In this document: positions 36,901-46,600 of the stretch, one piece after another
How the letters are laid out: each line of letters opens with the position of its first letter
Numbering within the stretch: position 1 is the first letter of the stretch
Source of the DNA: Akkermansiaceae bacterium UBA956
GTDB lineage: Bacteria; Verrucomicrobiota; Verrucomicrobiia; Verrucomicrobiales; Akkermansiaceae
Direction: 5' to 3'
DNA: 64,000 nucleotides
NCBI GenBank assembly: GCA_002293145.1
Contig: DBCO01000034.1
Span: 1 to 64,000, forward strand
Position numbers and translations under genes: made by a program
The notes under the pieces: generated by a model
What the model was told of the DNA's origin: nothing
Database searches by the model: none
The model's input: only the letters and a program-made list of their open reading frames with translations

Positions 36901-39900
36901 AAGCGGCTTCTTCAATGCCAGCGCTGCCACGGTTTGCCGCGGCCCAGGGACAGGCATTTGCATTTATGACTAAGTTGTTCCATCTTTCCTTGTATTTCTT
37001 GCCGTAGTTGTCACGCGCTTGCAAATCACGCGCTTTGTTGAAGAAAATGTTCCACTTGTTTTTGCCCGTATTATACGTCGAACCAATGCCGCGATTTTTG
37101 AATTGGATGTGATCATACACCACGCCGTCATAGACCAGCGTTCCGTAAAACCGCACCCCGTTGAAGCTGCCGTTGTATTGGCAATTTTCCACATCAGTGC
37201 CGTTGGCGACAAGATGATACGGCGGCAGTGAACCAATCATCGCAGAGTCAAACGTGACGTCAGTGGTTGCCGGAAATCCCGCATACGTAGTTGGGCGAAA
37301 TTTTCCGGTGTACGCAGGCACACCGTTGTAAACAAAGTAGGCAAAGTTTGGCTGTTCGTCATCAGCGTAAGGCACTTTCACACTATTGCTCAGCGCATCC
37401 AGTGCGGTGATCGTGTAGCGCACTAGACGACGATGCACTTGCACGGTTGCGGGCAAGGTCACAGAAAAAATACCATCCCCTGCGAGCAAATCTCCGCCAG
37501 TACCATCATCAACCATCGGCACAGTTGTCCACGATGTGTTATACGCCGCATCGGTTTTGCGAATGTAGGCACCTGGGTCCAACGTTTGATAGGCAAGATT
37601 CACCGAGCCAATGCCATCGATGTCAGTGATTTTTGCCGTCACCAGTATAGGCACGTTAGCCGCTGGTGCGTTAGGCGTATGCGTGACTTGGCGAATCACC
37701 GGCGGTGCCGTGGAGAGTGTTTGGTAAATGGAATTCTGCGCACCCGGTGTTACCGCGCTGCTACTATTGATATAGTTGCTCAATCTGGCATCGAAAAAAT
37801 AATCGCCGCTGGCCGCATTCTGGTTGATCGACTGCACACAGATCACGTTCGTGCCGCCATTGAGATAGGAATCAGCATTGTTCAGCGTGATGGTTTCCCA
37901 ATCACCAACGGGGTGGTCGTTGGTAGCTATTCCGTTAAAGGGAACTTCACCCGCGGGCACATTGAGTCGCGCGACTTCTTCCCCATTGATCCACACAATG
38001 GCACCATCGTCATACTTGATGCGCAGCGAAAGCGACTCAGGTACTTGCCCAGCTGCGATGGTGAAGGTATTGCGATAATACATCGTCGAGTGCAGACCCT
38101 GCATACCTGTCAGCGCCGTGTTGACAACATAGCCGCCTCCGAAGCCGACGGGAGTGGTCGCAGTCGTCCAGTCCACGTCATCGAAAACCAATTGCCGCCA
38201 ATCATTCACGGGCTCACTCGGTTCTTCGGTGCCGCGGACGTATTTCCACAAGTTGCTTGCCTCATTCAAATAAACAACCTCGGTGCTGACAACGGTGCCA
38301 CCGGAGCGCCATGAACCACCGAGGTTGTTGTCGAGGCTCGGGTGAATCAATTCCATCGATGGCCCCAATCCGCGCGCCGATGTCGGCCATGGGAATCCCG
38401 ACTGATACTCGACTTCATCTTGAATCACATTCGCGGCATTGTTGAGCACGATGTGATCGCTCTCGTTCGCTAGTTTTCCGACGTAGGGACCGAGCGGAAG
38501 AAATCCAAATCTTGCTTGGAATGCGGTCGGGTTCTGGGCAACGCAAATGTATGCGCCAGCACTGAGCATGGTACCCGATGGAAAGGCATAGGTGATGCCT
38601 TCAGTGAGCGTCCAGCCACTGAGATCCACCGGATCATCGCCGGGATTGAAGATTTCAATGAACTCATGCTGCGTCGGCCCAGTGGTCGGGTCATCGGCGG
38701 GACCAAAGTGGATTTCATTGATCACGGGTGCTGGTGGCACATAGTTGGTGGTCGTGAAAGTATCACTCGCAGCGGCCCAAGCTGAGCCCGCGCTATTACT
38801 GGCGAAGAAGCGGAAAAAATACGCAGTGGTCGGAGTCAGCCCGCTGATTTGTTTGGTGAAACCTGCAGACTTCGGACCGAGCACAATGTTATTGCTCCAT
38901 GCGCCAGCGGTAATGCCGCCATCTGTTAGGCCATAGTAAAGCGTCACGGTAGAAATCTGATTTCCTGTAGCGGTGACTTGTCCGGCCAGCAAGGCATTGG
39001 TGCCACTGACGGCGAGAGGAGTTGAGTTGATGATGGCGGGCGGTGTAATGGCAAGAGTGATAAACGACGAGCTAGCACTCGACCACGTGGTGCCTGCGCT
39101 GTTGACGGCTCTTGCGCGGAAGTAGTAGGTGGTATTGGCCGTCAGCCCCGTGGCATCACCCGTTGCCGCACCGGTCTGCGTTCCCAGTGCAAGGGAATTT
39201 GACCACGCACCTGCATTGATGCCGCCATCACTGGTGCCATAAAAAATCGTTACCGCCGGCGCATTACCTCCTGTGGAATCAACGGAGATCGGCAGGGAAG
39301 CCGAATTGATGGTGATCGCTGTTGCCGCGGATTGCGAGATGGTAGCAGCTACGGCAGCTGTGTCAAAACTCTGCGATGTTGCGGCCCAAGACGTGCCTGA
39401 TGCATTCGTCGCACGAGCCGTGAAAAAATACGAGCTGTTAGGGCTGAGTCCGCTGATCGACTGCGAGAACGCCCCGCTATAGGTGCCGCTTAAGTTGACC
39501 GAGTTCGCCCAATTTCCTGCCGTGGTGCCGCCATTGGTAGGCCCGTAAAAAACCGTCACCGCAGGAGCGGCGCTGCCGATGCTGGTGATGGTGCCGTTAA
39601 GCGTGGCCGAGTTTTGCGTGATGCTGCTCGCTGCGGAGTTCGCGACAGTTGCTGTGCCAACGGGGGTATTCGGTGTAGCATCGAGACGAATGTTGTCGAA
39701 GTGACTGCGACCATTTCCTTTTGCTTCCAATCTTATGCGTATGGTTTGCCCTACCAGAGTAGCATTCGAAGATGTATCCAGAACCAGTGGGGGAGCATCA
39801 GCAAAAGTCCCAGCGGTAACGTTCGCAAAAGCGTCATAGTTGCCTGCTACTCCTCCATTCGTAGGTGTAGAGAGCCGATAGCGTGAAATGTTTCCAGAGG

Positions 39901-40228
39901 AAGTATTTCCTGATCTGTGTCCTACAGCAACGGTGAGCGTATATGTTGTATTGGCCTGATAGGTGATTGCGAGATCTTGGTAAACATAGCGGGTATTTCG
40001 TGAATCAAGCTCGATACCTAAATGGTCGACGCCATCGGAAACAAAGCCTGCGATTTGCTCTTTAAAGGTGTCAAATCCCCCGTATCCCGCGCGTGCCCAA
40101 GGCGTCATCGTGTAACTATACCCTGGTCCTGTAGGATCCCCCGTTTCAAACGAAAAATCGGGAATCGTAATCGGTGCGGCGATTGCGCGGCTGAGGCACA
40201 ACAAGGCCAGGAGAATGCGAAATTTCAT
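33971..40228 (-). CDS. Giant secreted CotH-domain protein with fibronectin-like and lamin-tail domains
   Basis: 2085 residues. Signal peptide (about 1-17); jelly-roll domain (about 20-190); fibronectin-III-like repeats (about 200-490, each containing a TVFYG/TIFYG/TLYYG phrase and a YFFxARAxNSAG-like phrase); lamin-tail domain (about 500-620, HEFIEIFNPGDDPVDLSGW); jelly-roll with YDDGAIVWINGEEVARLN; CotH kinase-fold (about 960-1340, WEILAYDLDMQF in its catalytic half); fibronectin-like region; second lamin-tail (YEFIELRNIS); MBG-like domain (SYDGTEKSASF) and a C-terminal DPDGDGLNNLLEYAL unit. It shares the lamin-tail, jelly-roll, CotH and C-terminal units with its convergent neighbour, whose stop codon is only 13 bases away. 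It is the second gene after the small helical membrane protein. Confidence 0.9.
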   Translation of the reverse strand: MKFRILLALLCLSRAIAAPITIPDFSFETGDPTGPGYSYTMTPWARAGYGGFDTFKEQIAGFVSDGVDHLGIELDSRNTRYVYQDLAITYQANTTYTLTVAVGHRSGNTSSGNISRYRLSTPTNGGVAGNYDAFANVTAGTFADAPPLVLDTSSNATLVGQTIRIRLEAKGNGRSHFDNIRLDATPNTPVGTATVANSAASSITQNSATLNGTITSIGSAAPAVTVFYGPTNGGTTAGNWANSVNLSGTYSGAFSQSISGLSPNSSYFFTARATNASGTSWAATSQSFDTAAVAATISQSAATAITINSASLPISVDSTGGNAPAVTIFYGTSDGGINAGAWSNSLALGTQTGAATGDATGLTANTTYYFRARAVNSAGTTWSSASSSFITLAITPPAIINSTPLAVSGTNALLAGQVTATGNQISTVTLYYGLTDGGITAGAWSNNIVLGPKSAGFTKQISGLTPTTAYFFRFFASNSAGSAWAAASDTFTTTNYVPPAPVINEIHFGPADDPTTGPTQHEFIEIFNPGDDPVDLSGWTLTEGITYAFPSGTMLSAGAYICVAQNPTAFQARFGFLPLGPYVGKLANESDHIVLNNAANVIQDEVEYQSGFPWPTSARGLGPSMELIHPSLDNNLGGSWRSGGTVVSTEVVYLNEASNLWKYVRGTEEPSEPVNDWRQLVFDDVDWTTATTPVGFGGGYVVNTALTGMQGLHSTMYYRNTFTIAAGQVPESLSLRIKYDDGAIVWINGEEVARLNVPAGEVPFNGIATNDHPVGDWETITLNNADSYLNGGTNVICVQSINQNAASGDYFFDARLSNYINSSSAVTPGAQNSIYQTLSTAPPVIRQVTHTPNAPAANVPILVTAKITDIDGIGSVNLAYQTLDPGAYIRKTDAAYNTSWTTVPMVDDGTGGDLLAGDGIFSVTLPATVQVHRRLVRYTITALDALSNSVKVPYADDEQPNFAYFVYNGVPAYTGKFRPTTYAGFPATTDVTFDSAMIGSLPPYHLVANGTDVENCQYNGSFNGVRFYGTLVYDGVVYDHIQFKNRGIGSTYNTGKNKWNIFFNKARDLQARDNYGKKYKERWNNLVINANACPWAAANRGSAGIEEAASARMYELAGNTNFKTHNIHWRVIDSATEQSPTNQYDSDLWGLYLGLEPTEGNMLDERGLSDGNIYAIEGNGGDQKHRSEGQPGDGSDWNTFRSAMFTGGQTVQWYRDNIDLDKLYTFLALNRLSGNVDVRPGDNYRYYHRSSDNRWEILAYDLDMQFIAAHHWGGTIDGVFVSGQPNSIVPILRHPQLALEYRNRCRELLNLMASDGSANGGQIGQLMDEYARLVDPAGANGNSWAYLDAVHWNMHTRTSGNGANNGQNNSKGNFLRTDFLDGSRGAGGSVSTGSWVRTLQNTGGVNLGGAGFSDFQARVNWYVDFATNTYPSGAASWVRKATNTAGGGTDSDVNRQKGYGYKYLEWESFYGGYADSRNEPTQAADTNFPNKPTISYTGTANFPANDVRFTSSGFSDPNGNGTFSAIQWRIGEIYAPGIAGYVAGTPRKYEIESVWHSGDLTSFTPQKQIPIADLRPGSTYRARVRHKDVTGRYSNWSEPMQFTVTTPDVTVWQNNLMITEIMYNPSAPTPTELVAGGSNFNNDYEFIELRNISSTLTLDLTELRFTKGVDFDFAGSAITSLAPGAYVLIVKHLPSFQARYGTGLPVAGVWDALANLANSGEQIKLSYGAGTAIHDINPLGARYDQAPWPTAADGTGPSLTLISPSSAPDHNVATNWRAAFVNNGSPGTVDNLVTISLSGLSHSYDGTEKSASFTTVPAGKMVSLSYNGSPTPPTDGGSYTVSATVTEPGFEGTASDTLVIAAASQSIDFTPTASYPLDGAGLSLSATASSGLPVNLALISGVANFETNQLIPLVVGPVTIRATQAGNGNFLAAEPVDVVINITHTYLASAWRNQYFNATQLADANVSGHFADPDGDGLNNLLEYALNLNPLTAGPSSVVATRVTEGASEYLALSFRRRLKEADIDYAPQISDSLDSWNEESGTLHLIEFGIAINNNDGTETVQYRSSVPYGTSEKEFIRLKVSAP

Positions 40229-40271
40229 GGGTTTGGAACGGTGGTTTTTTCGGGGGGAGGAGAAACGGAAC

Positions 40272-41195
40272 TTATTTCTCCGGCTGCGGATTGAGCTCTT
40301 TCATGCCCTGGAAGCCTTCCATCATAGCACGCAGCCCGGTGGTGAGTTTTTGCGCGGAAAGCATCGTTTGGTCGAGTTTTTCCAGTTCCATCACCGGAAG
40401 GTTGCCATTCTGAAACGGCATTTGTTGATTGGAGTTCTGCGCCCGCTCGGCGGCTTTCTGCACAATGCCCGCAAGGGTGGTTTGTTGCTCCGCATTGAGC
40501 ACTGAATTGAGCTGCTCGGCGAGTATTGGATCACTGAGATCATTGCCACCGCGGCCGGAGAGGGCAAAGCCACTGACGTTGCGCATCACGGCCAGCGTAT
40601 CGGCCGATACCGCATCGTATTCTTCTTGGGTCATTTCGCCACGCGAGAGAGCATCGCCCGCGAGAATGGTTTCCATCATGCCTGTCGGCTCTGCCTCAAT
40701 GGCACTAGCCAATTCATTCACGGCATCCATGCGCTCGCTGATGCGACTGGCGACAAGCGCGCTGACTTTTTCCTTCTGCTCATCGCTGAGGCCCAGTTGG
40801 TTGACCAATGCGTTAGTCGCTTGCGTCGTGGCGAGCTCCTTAGCAGATTCGGCACCGCCGAGCTTCGCGCCCATGTCGGCGAGTTCCACCGCATCCTTCA
40901 GCAGCCCCGCCATGTCTTCGGAAACTTTTTTCGAGAGCTTGGTGCGACCATCACCGTATTTTTCCTTCAGCGCCGCCCACGCATTGTCGCCACTGCGTGG
41001 AGTCGAAGAGGTGTTAGATCCTGCCGCAGGACCATTGCCATTGCCCGATGAGGCCACCGCATTGGCGCCGTTGGCACTAGCCGTCGCCGCTGCCGGATCT
41101 GCGCCATTACTCTTGCCCATGGTAGTTCCTAAGTAAATACCGCCGCCGAGCAAAGCTAAGCCGATGACGCCGAAAAGAAGATGTTGTGGTTTCAT
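40272..41195 (-). CDS. Membrane-anchored helical protein, Spy/CpxP-like features
   Basis: 307 residues from the ATG at 41195; the in-frame ATG at 41312 adds 39 residues with no membrane or signal character, so it is rejected. One N-terminal membrane helix (LLFGVIGLALLGGGIYLG) is followed by an Ala/Asn/Gly-rich linker and a helical domain. That domain has GLSDEQKEKVSALVASRI and LNAEQQTTLAGIV, recalling the LTxxQ motifs of periplasmic Spy/CpxP proteins. It precedes the second giant CotH gene by 43 bases on the same strand and is probably co-transcribed with it. Function unknown; a chaperone or sensor role is inference. Confidence 0.75.
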   Translation of the reverse strand: MKPQHLLFGVIGLALLGGGIYLGTTMGKSNGADPAAATASANGANAVASSGNGNGPAAGSNTSSTPRSGDNAWAALKEKYGDGRTKLSKKVSEDMAGLLKDAVELADMGAKLGGAESAKELATTQATNALVNQLGLSDEQKEKVSALVASRISERMDAVNELASAIEAEPTGMMETILAGDALSRGEMTQEEYDAVSADTLAVMRNVSGFALSGRGGNDLSDPILAEQLNSVLNAEQQTTLAGIVQKAAERAQNSNQQMPFQNGNLPVMELEKLDQTMLSAQKLTTGLRAMMEGFQGMKELNPQPEK

Positions 41196-41405
41196 ATCTG
41201 TTTGTAACACAAGTAACAGAGCACGAATAATCCCTGACCGCAAGGAAAATGGGTGAGCGGTAAGGCATAAGAATCGTCGTAAGCTCACGGAAATCGGTGA
41301 ATTTTTTGTCATCGGCGGACTTGTGGTCGTTTTCGCGGTCTTTTTCTCGTTCTGGGAGGTGATTGCGATTGCCCTGCCCTTGCTTGATCGCTAGCGTCCC
41401 GCGCT

Positions 41406-43298
41406 GTGTCCGCTCTTCTTTCCGCCAACGAAATCCGCCTCTCCTACGGCTACCAAAATTTGCTCGATGGCGTGACGCTCGCCGTCGCCGCGGGAGAAAA
41501 AGTCGGCTTGGTGGGTCGCAATGGCTGCGGCAAATCCAGCTTGCTGAAAATCCTCACCCGCCAGCAACAGGCAGACTCGGGGGATATCTCGGTGCGTCGC
41601 GATCTACGCATCGGCTACCTGCCCCAAGAATTCGAAATGGACCGCGCGCTCACGGTGATGGAAACCATCGAGCAAGGCGCTGCTGATTTGATCACCGCGA
41701 TGCAACGCTACGAATCCGGCGATGGCACCGAGCGCGAGCTCGCCGATCTGCTCCACATCATCGAGCACGCCGATGGCTGGAACTTGCACGCCCGCATTAA
41801 ATCTCTCGCCACCTCGCTCAACGGCCCGCCCATGGATTCGCCCGTCGGCCCATTATCGGGCGGAGAAAAACGTCGCGTCTCGCTGTGTCGCGCGCTGGCC
41901 TCACAACCAGATCTTTTGCTGCTGGATGAGCCGACAAACCACCTTGATGCCGAATCCATCGCCTGGCTAGAGGGCTTTTTGCGCAGCTTCGCTGGTGCCG
42001 TGATTTTCGTCACTCACGATCGCTATTTCCTCGATGAGATCGCCACACGGATCATCGAGATCGACAACGGTCGCGCCTTTTCCCATCCGGGCAATTACAC
42101 CGCTTACCTCGAATCAAAGTCGATCCGCCAATCCATCGCCGAGCAAACCGAGCGCCGCCGCCAGCGCTTCCTGCGCGAGGAATTGCAATGGGTGCGTGCT
42201 GGTGTGAAGGCGCGGACCACCAAGTCGCGGCATCGACTCGATCAATTCTACGCCGTCGCCGATCTCGAAGCGCCACCCGAAGAGCGCGAGATGGATTTGC
42301 TCATTCCGCCCGCCCCTGAGCTCGGCAATATCGCCGTCGAGCTCGAAAAAGTCTCGGTCTCCGTCGGCTCAGAAGATGAGCGCCGATTCCTGTTCCGCAA
42401 TCTCACGCTGTCGATCCGCCCCGGTCAATGCACCGGCATCGTCGGCCGCAATGGCGTCGGCAAAACCACCTTGCTCAAGGTGTGTTTGGGTAATTTGGAG
42501 CCCGATGAAGGCATCGTCCAGATTGGCAAAAAAATCCGCGTTAACTACATCGACCAAGCACGCATGCAGCTCGATGGCACCGGTTCATTGCTCGATGAAG
42601 TCGCCGATGGCAACGAAAAGGTCCAGTTTGGCGACCAAACCCTCGGCGCCCGCGCGTACCTGCGCCGGTTTTTGTTCGATGACAAACGCATCAACGAACG
42701 CGTCGATCTCCTCTCTGGCGGAGAAAAAGCGCGACTCATGCTCGCCAAGGTCCTCAAGCACGGCGGCAACTTGATCGTGCTCGACGAGCCGACCAACGAC
42801 CTCGATTTGCCCAGCTTGCGCATGCTCGAAGAAGCAATTGCCGACTTCGATGGCGCAGTGCTCGTTGTCTCCCACGATCGCTATTTCCTCGATCGGATCT
42901 GCGATCAAATCGTCGCCTTCGAGGACGGCAACGTGCTCGTCCAGCCCGGCAACTACTCCTACTACCTGGAAAAACGCAAAGCCCGTGAGCAGCGAGACAA
43001 ACTCTACGCGCAAAATTTGGCCAAAGAGATTGCCAAGAAAAAATCCCCCACGGCTGCCGAAAAACCGCGCAAGCTAACGATGGCCGAGCGCAAAGAACTC
43101 CACGGCATGGAAGAAACCATCCTCGCCGCCGAAGAAAAAGTGCAAGAGCTCGAAGCGACGCTCAACGACCCCGACTTCCACATCAACCGTTTTCAAGAAA
43201 TCCCTGCGCTGCTCGAATCGATAGAAAAAGCCAAAGCCGACTGCGCCGCCCTCTACACCCGCTGGGAAACCCTCGAAGCCATCGCAAGTCAGGCGTGA
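41406..43298 (+). CDS. uup: ABC-F ATPase, Uup-like
   Basis: 630 residues from a GTG start. There are two ATP-binding cassettes and no membrane segments. Cassette 1 has Walker A GRNGCGKSS (37-45), signature LSGGEKRRVSLCRAL and Walker B LLLDEPTNHLD. Cassette 2 has GRNGVGKTT, LSGGEKARLML and IVLDEPTNDLD. Both are followed by the HDRYFLD switch. A charged coiled-coil C-terminus (about 555-630, ERKELHGMEETILAAEEK) matches the Uup DNA-binding tail, favouring Uup over EttA, though ABC-F subtypes are hard to separate by eye. The proteins act on ribosomes or on nucleic-acid structure. Confidence 0.9.
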   Translation: MSALLSANEIRLSYGYQNLLDGVTLAVAAGEKVGLVGRNGCGKSSLLKILTRQQQADSGDISVRRDLRIGYLPQEFEMDRALTVMETIEQGAADLITAMQRYESGDGTERELADLLHIIEHADGWNLHARIKSLATSLNGPPMDSPVGPLSGGEKRRVSLCRALASQPDLLLLDEPTNHLDAESIAWLEGFLRSFAGAVIFVTHDRYFLDEIATRIIEIDNGRAFSHPGNYTAYLESKSIRQSIAEQTERRRQRFLREELQWVRAGVKARTTKSRHRLDQFYAVADLEAPPEEREMDLLIPPAPELGNIAVELEKVSVSVGSEDERRFLFRNLTLSIRPGQCTGIVGRNGVGKTTLLKVCLGNLEPDEGIVQIGKKIRVNYIDQARMQLDGTGSLLDEVADGNEKVQFGDQTLGARAYLRRFLFDDKRINERVDLLSGGEKARLMLAKVLKHGGNLIVLDEPTNDLDLPSLRMLEEAIADFDGAVLVVSHDRYFLDRICDQIVAFEDGNVLVQPGNYSYYLEKRKAREQRDKLYAQNLAKEIAKKKSPTAAEKPRKLTMAERKELHGMEETILAAEEKVQELEATLNDPDFHINRFQEIPALLESIEKAKADCAALYTRWETLEAIASQA

Positions 43299-43331
43299 TG
43301 GGGCAAAATCGCGGTTGCTCACGATACGGTC

Positions 43332-43430
43332 ACCACGAAAAACACCAAATACACGAAAGGATAGGCACTCGAAACGGTAGGCTCGCCGAGTCACTCAAAA
43401 AAATTTCGTGTGCTTCGTTTATTTCGTGGT
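43332..43430. repeat. Imperfect palindromic repeat, CACGAAA family
   Basis: Two 27-base arms (43332-43358 and 43404-43430) match as reverse complements at 22 of 27 positions, each carrying ACCACGAAA and ACACGAAA. The arms enclose about 45 unrelated bases. It lies between the ABC-F stop and the carB stop, where both genes converge. Confidence 0.7.
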
Positions 43431-43508
43431 TTTGACTCTAACAAGAAATTCGAGTCAAGCGTGGTGGGGTGCATTTCAGATGATTTTCTGCAATATGTTA
43501 GATTTTTC

Positions 43509-43611
43509 AACCACGGATTTCTCGGATCATCACGGATTAGACTTTTGCTTTGTGTAAGATGTTGTGTCGTTACACCTGCTTTGATCCGTGTAAATCCGTG
43601 CTATCCGTGGT
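43509..43611. repeat. Imperfect palindromic repeat, CACGGAT family
   Basis: Left arm 43509-43539 and right arm 43580-43611 are imperfect reverse complements. Each arm is itself built of about three copies of a (C)ACGGAT-type unit spaced roughly 10-11 bases apart. The sequence family differs from the palindrome just upstream, but the size and architecture are similar. It ends 23 bases before the carB stop. Confidence 0.7.
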
Positions 43612-43633
43612 AAAAAACTGCCTGTTATCCCCA

Positions 43634-46600
43634 TTACACCAGATTGTGGAATTCTTGGATGGAACGCACGGTGAGTTCATTTTTTTGCAGCGAACGAATG
43701 CCGCGCACGCTGGCCTCGGCGGCGGCGAGGTTGGTGGCGTAGGAGATTTTGTTCGCGATCGCACCAGCGCGAATCTGCACTTCATCGGCGCGGGATTCGT
43801 GGCTGCTCGGGGTGTTGATGACGAAGTGAATCTCGTGGTTTTTCATCAAGTCCACACAGTGTGGTCGTGCACCTTCGAGGATCTTGTAAACGCGAACGCT
43901 GGGGATGCCTTCTTGGGTGAAGAGCTGATGGGTGCCACCTGTCGAGAAAATCGTAAAGCCCATCTCGGCGAGGTCGCGGGCAATCGCCACGGTGCGTGGT
44001 TTGTCACGATCACTGACGGAGATGAAGACATTGCCTTTGGTTGGCAGTGGGTTGAAGGCACTCATTTGCGCCTTGGCGTAGGCCATGCCGGCGTCGGCAT
44101 CGATGCCCATGACCTCACCCGTGGATTTCATCTCAGGGCCTAACACAATGTCGATGCCAGGGAAGCGGTTCCAGGGGAATACGGCTTCTTTCACGTTGAA
44201 GTGCGCGGGGATGATGCGCTTGGTGAAACCGAGTTCTTGCAGGGTCTTGCCAACCATGATTTTGGCGGCGAGCTTGGCGAGCGGCACGCCAATGGCCTTG
44301 GAAACGAATGGCACGGTGCGCGAGGCACGAGGATTGACTTCGATGACGTAGAGCTCGTTGTCTTTGACCGCGAACTGAATGTTCATCAGCCCTTTGACGT
44401 TGAGTTCCTTGGCGAGATTGATGGCGGCACTTTCGATTTTTTCCTGAATTTCTGCGCTCAGCGAGAAGGCAGGAATCATGCAAGCACTGTCTCCGGAGTG
44501 AATGCCTGCTTGCTCGATGTGCTCCATGATCGCACCTACTACGGCTGTAGCACCATCGGCGATACAGTCGACGTCCACCTCAGTGGCATTGTCGAGGAAG
44601 CGATCAACCAACACCGGGCGCTCGGGGGAAGCGGTGACGGCCTCGCGCATGTAGCGGTCTAGCTCAGCGTCATTGTAAACGATCATCATGGCGCGACCAC
44701 CAAGCACGAAGGATGGGCGGACAAGCACGGGGTAGCCGATGCGATTGGCAATGACGATGGCTTCTTCTGCGGAAACAGCGGTACCAGCTTCGGCTTGCTT
44801 GAGGCCGATTTTGTCGAGAAGTGCGGAGAAATGCTTGCGGTCCTCGGCAAGCTCGATTGACTCTGGGGAGGTGCCAATGATCGGCACTCCATGGCGTTTC
44901 AGATCAGCGGCGAGATTGAGCGGAGTCTGACCGCCGAACTGCACGATGACGCCATCGGGTTTTTCCTGATCGCAGATGTTGAGCACGTCTTCCAGCGTGA
45001 GCGGCTCGAAGAATAGCTTGTCGGAGGTGTCGTAGTCGGTGGAGACGGTCTCAGGATTCGAGTTGACCATGATGGTCTCGTAGCCGAGCTCTTTCAGCGC
45101 AAAGGAGGCGTGTACGCAGCAGTAGTCGAACTCGATGCCTTGGCCGATGCGGTTCGGGCCACCGCCGAGGATGATGATTTTCTTTTTGTCTGACTCGCGT
45201 GCTTCATTTTCATCGCCATAGGAGGAGTAGAAATAAGGCGTGTAGGCCTCGAACTCTGCGGCGCAGGTGTCGACGAGGCGATAGGTCGGGATGATGCCCG
45301 CAGCCTTGCGTTCGGCGCGGACTTGGTCTTCTTTCATGCCGCGTGCTTTGGCGATTTGACGATCCGAAAAACCAAGTTTTTTGGCTTTTTTCAGCGGCGT
45401 TTCGGCGAGGTTCATGCCCTCGATGGCGATTTCTTCCAAGTGGCGCAGAAACCAAGGATCAATCGCGGTGATGGCGAAAATTTCTTCCACCGTGTAGCCG
45501 GCGACGAAGGCGGTCTGGAGCCAGAAAATGCGTTCGGCATTTGGCACGCGCAGTTTGCGCTCGATTTCTTCGCGGCTGGGAGCTTGTGGGTCTTTGTTGT
45601 CGAAGCCAAAGCCCCAGCGTCCGGTTTCTAGGGAGCGCAGGCATTTTTGCATCGATTCCTTGAAGGTGCGGCCGATCGACATCGCCTCGCCGACAGACTT
45701 CATCGAGGTGGTTAGCACGGCATTGGCGGTGGGGAATTTCTCGAAGGTGAAACGTGGGATCTTGGTGACCACGTAGTCGATCGTTGGCTCGAAGGAGGCC
45801 GGAGTCTCGCGGGTGATGTCGTTGCGGATCTCATCGAGAGAGTAGCCGACGGCGAGCTTGGCGGCGATTTTGGCAATCGGGAATCCCGTGGCCTTGGAGG
45901 CGAGCGCAGAGGAACGGGAGACGCGAGGATTCATCTCAATGACGATCATGCGTCCGGTCTGTGGATCAGTGGCGAACTGGATGTTCGAGCCGCCGGTTTC
46001 CACACCGATTTCACGAATCACCGCGAATGAGGCATCGCGCATGATTTGGTATTCGCGATCACTGAGCGTCTGAATCGGCGCGACGGTGATCGAGTCACCG
46101 GTGTGAACGCCCATGGGATCAAGGTTTTCGATCGAGCAAATGACCACGCAGTTATCGGCATGGTCGCGCATGACTTCCATTTCAAATTCTTTCCAGCCGA
46201 GCAAAGATTCCTCGACAAGCACTTCGCTGACGGGTGAGAGATCGAGACCGCGGGTGATGATTTCCTCGAATTCTTCGCGATTGTAGGCAATGCCGCCACC
46301 TTGGCCGCCGAGGGTGAAGGCTGGGCGGATGATGAGTGGGTAGCGGCCGATCATTTCGGCTACGGAGCGAGCTTCCTCCATGGTGTGGGCGGTGCCGGAT
46401 TGCGGCACATCCAGCCCAATCTTGAGCATGGCATCCTTGAAGCGTTGGCGGTCTTCGCCTTTATCGATGGCATCGGCGTTGGCTCCGATCATGCGCACAT
46501 TATGCTTATCGAGAGCGCCCGACTTGAACAGCGACATGGAGGTATTGAGCGCGGTCTGGCCGCCGAGAGTGGGCAAAAGGGCATCGGGCTTCTCGCGAAT

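Noticed and set aside
34322..38314. Plus-strand frames of 289 and 293 codons opposite the second CotH gene
   Set aside because: Antisense shadows of lamin-tail and CotH domains; products lack any protein-like motif.
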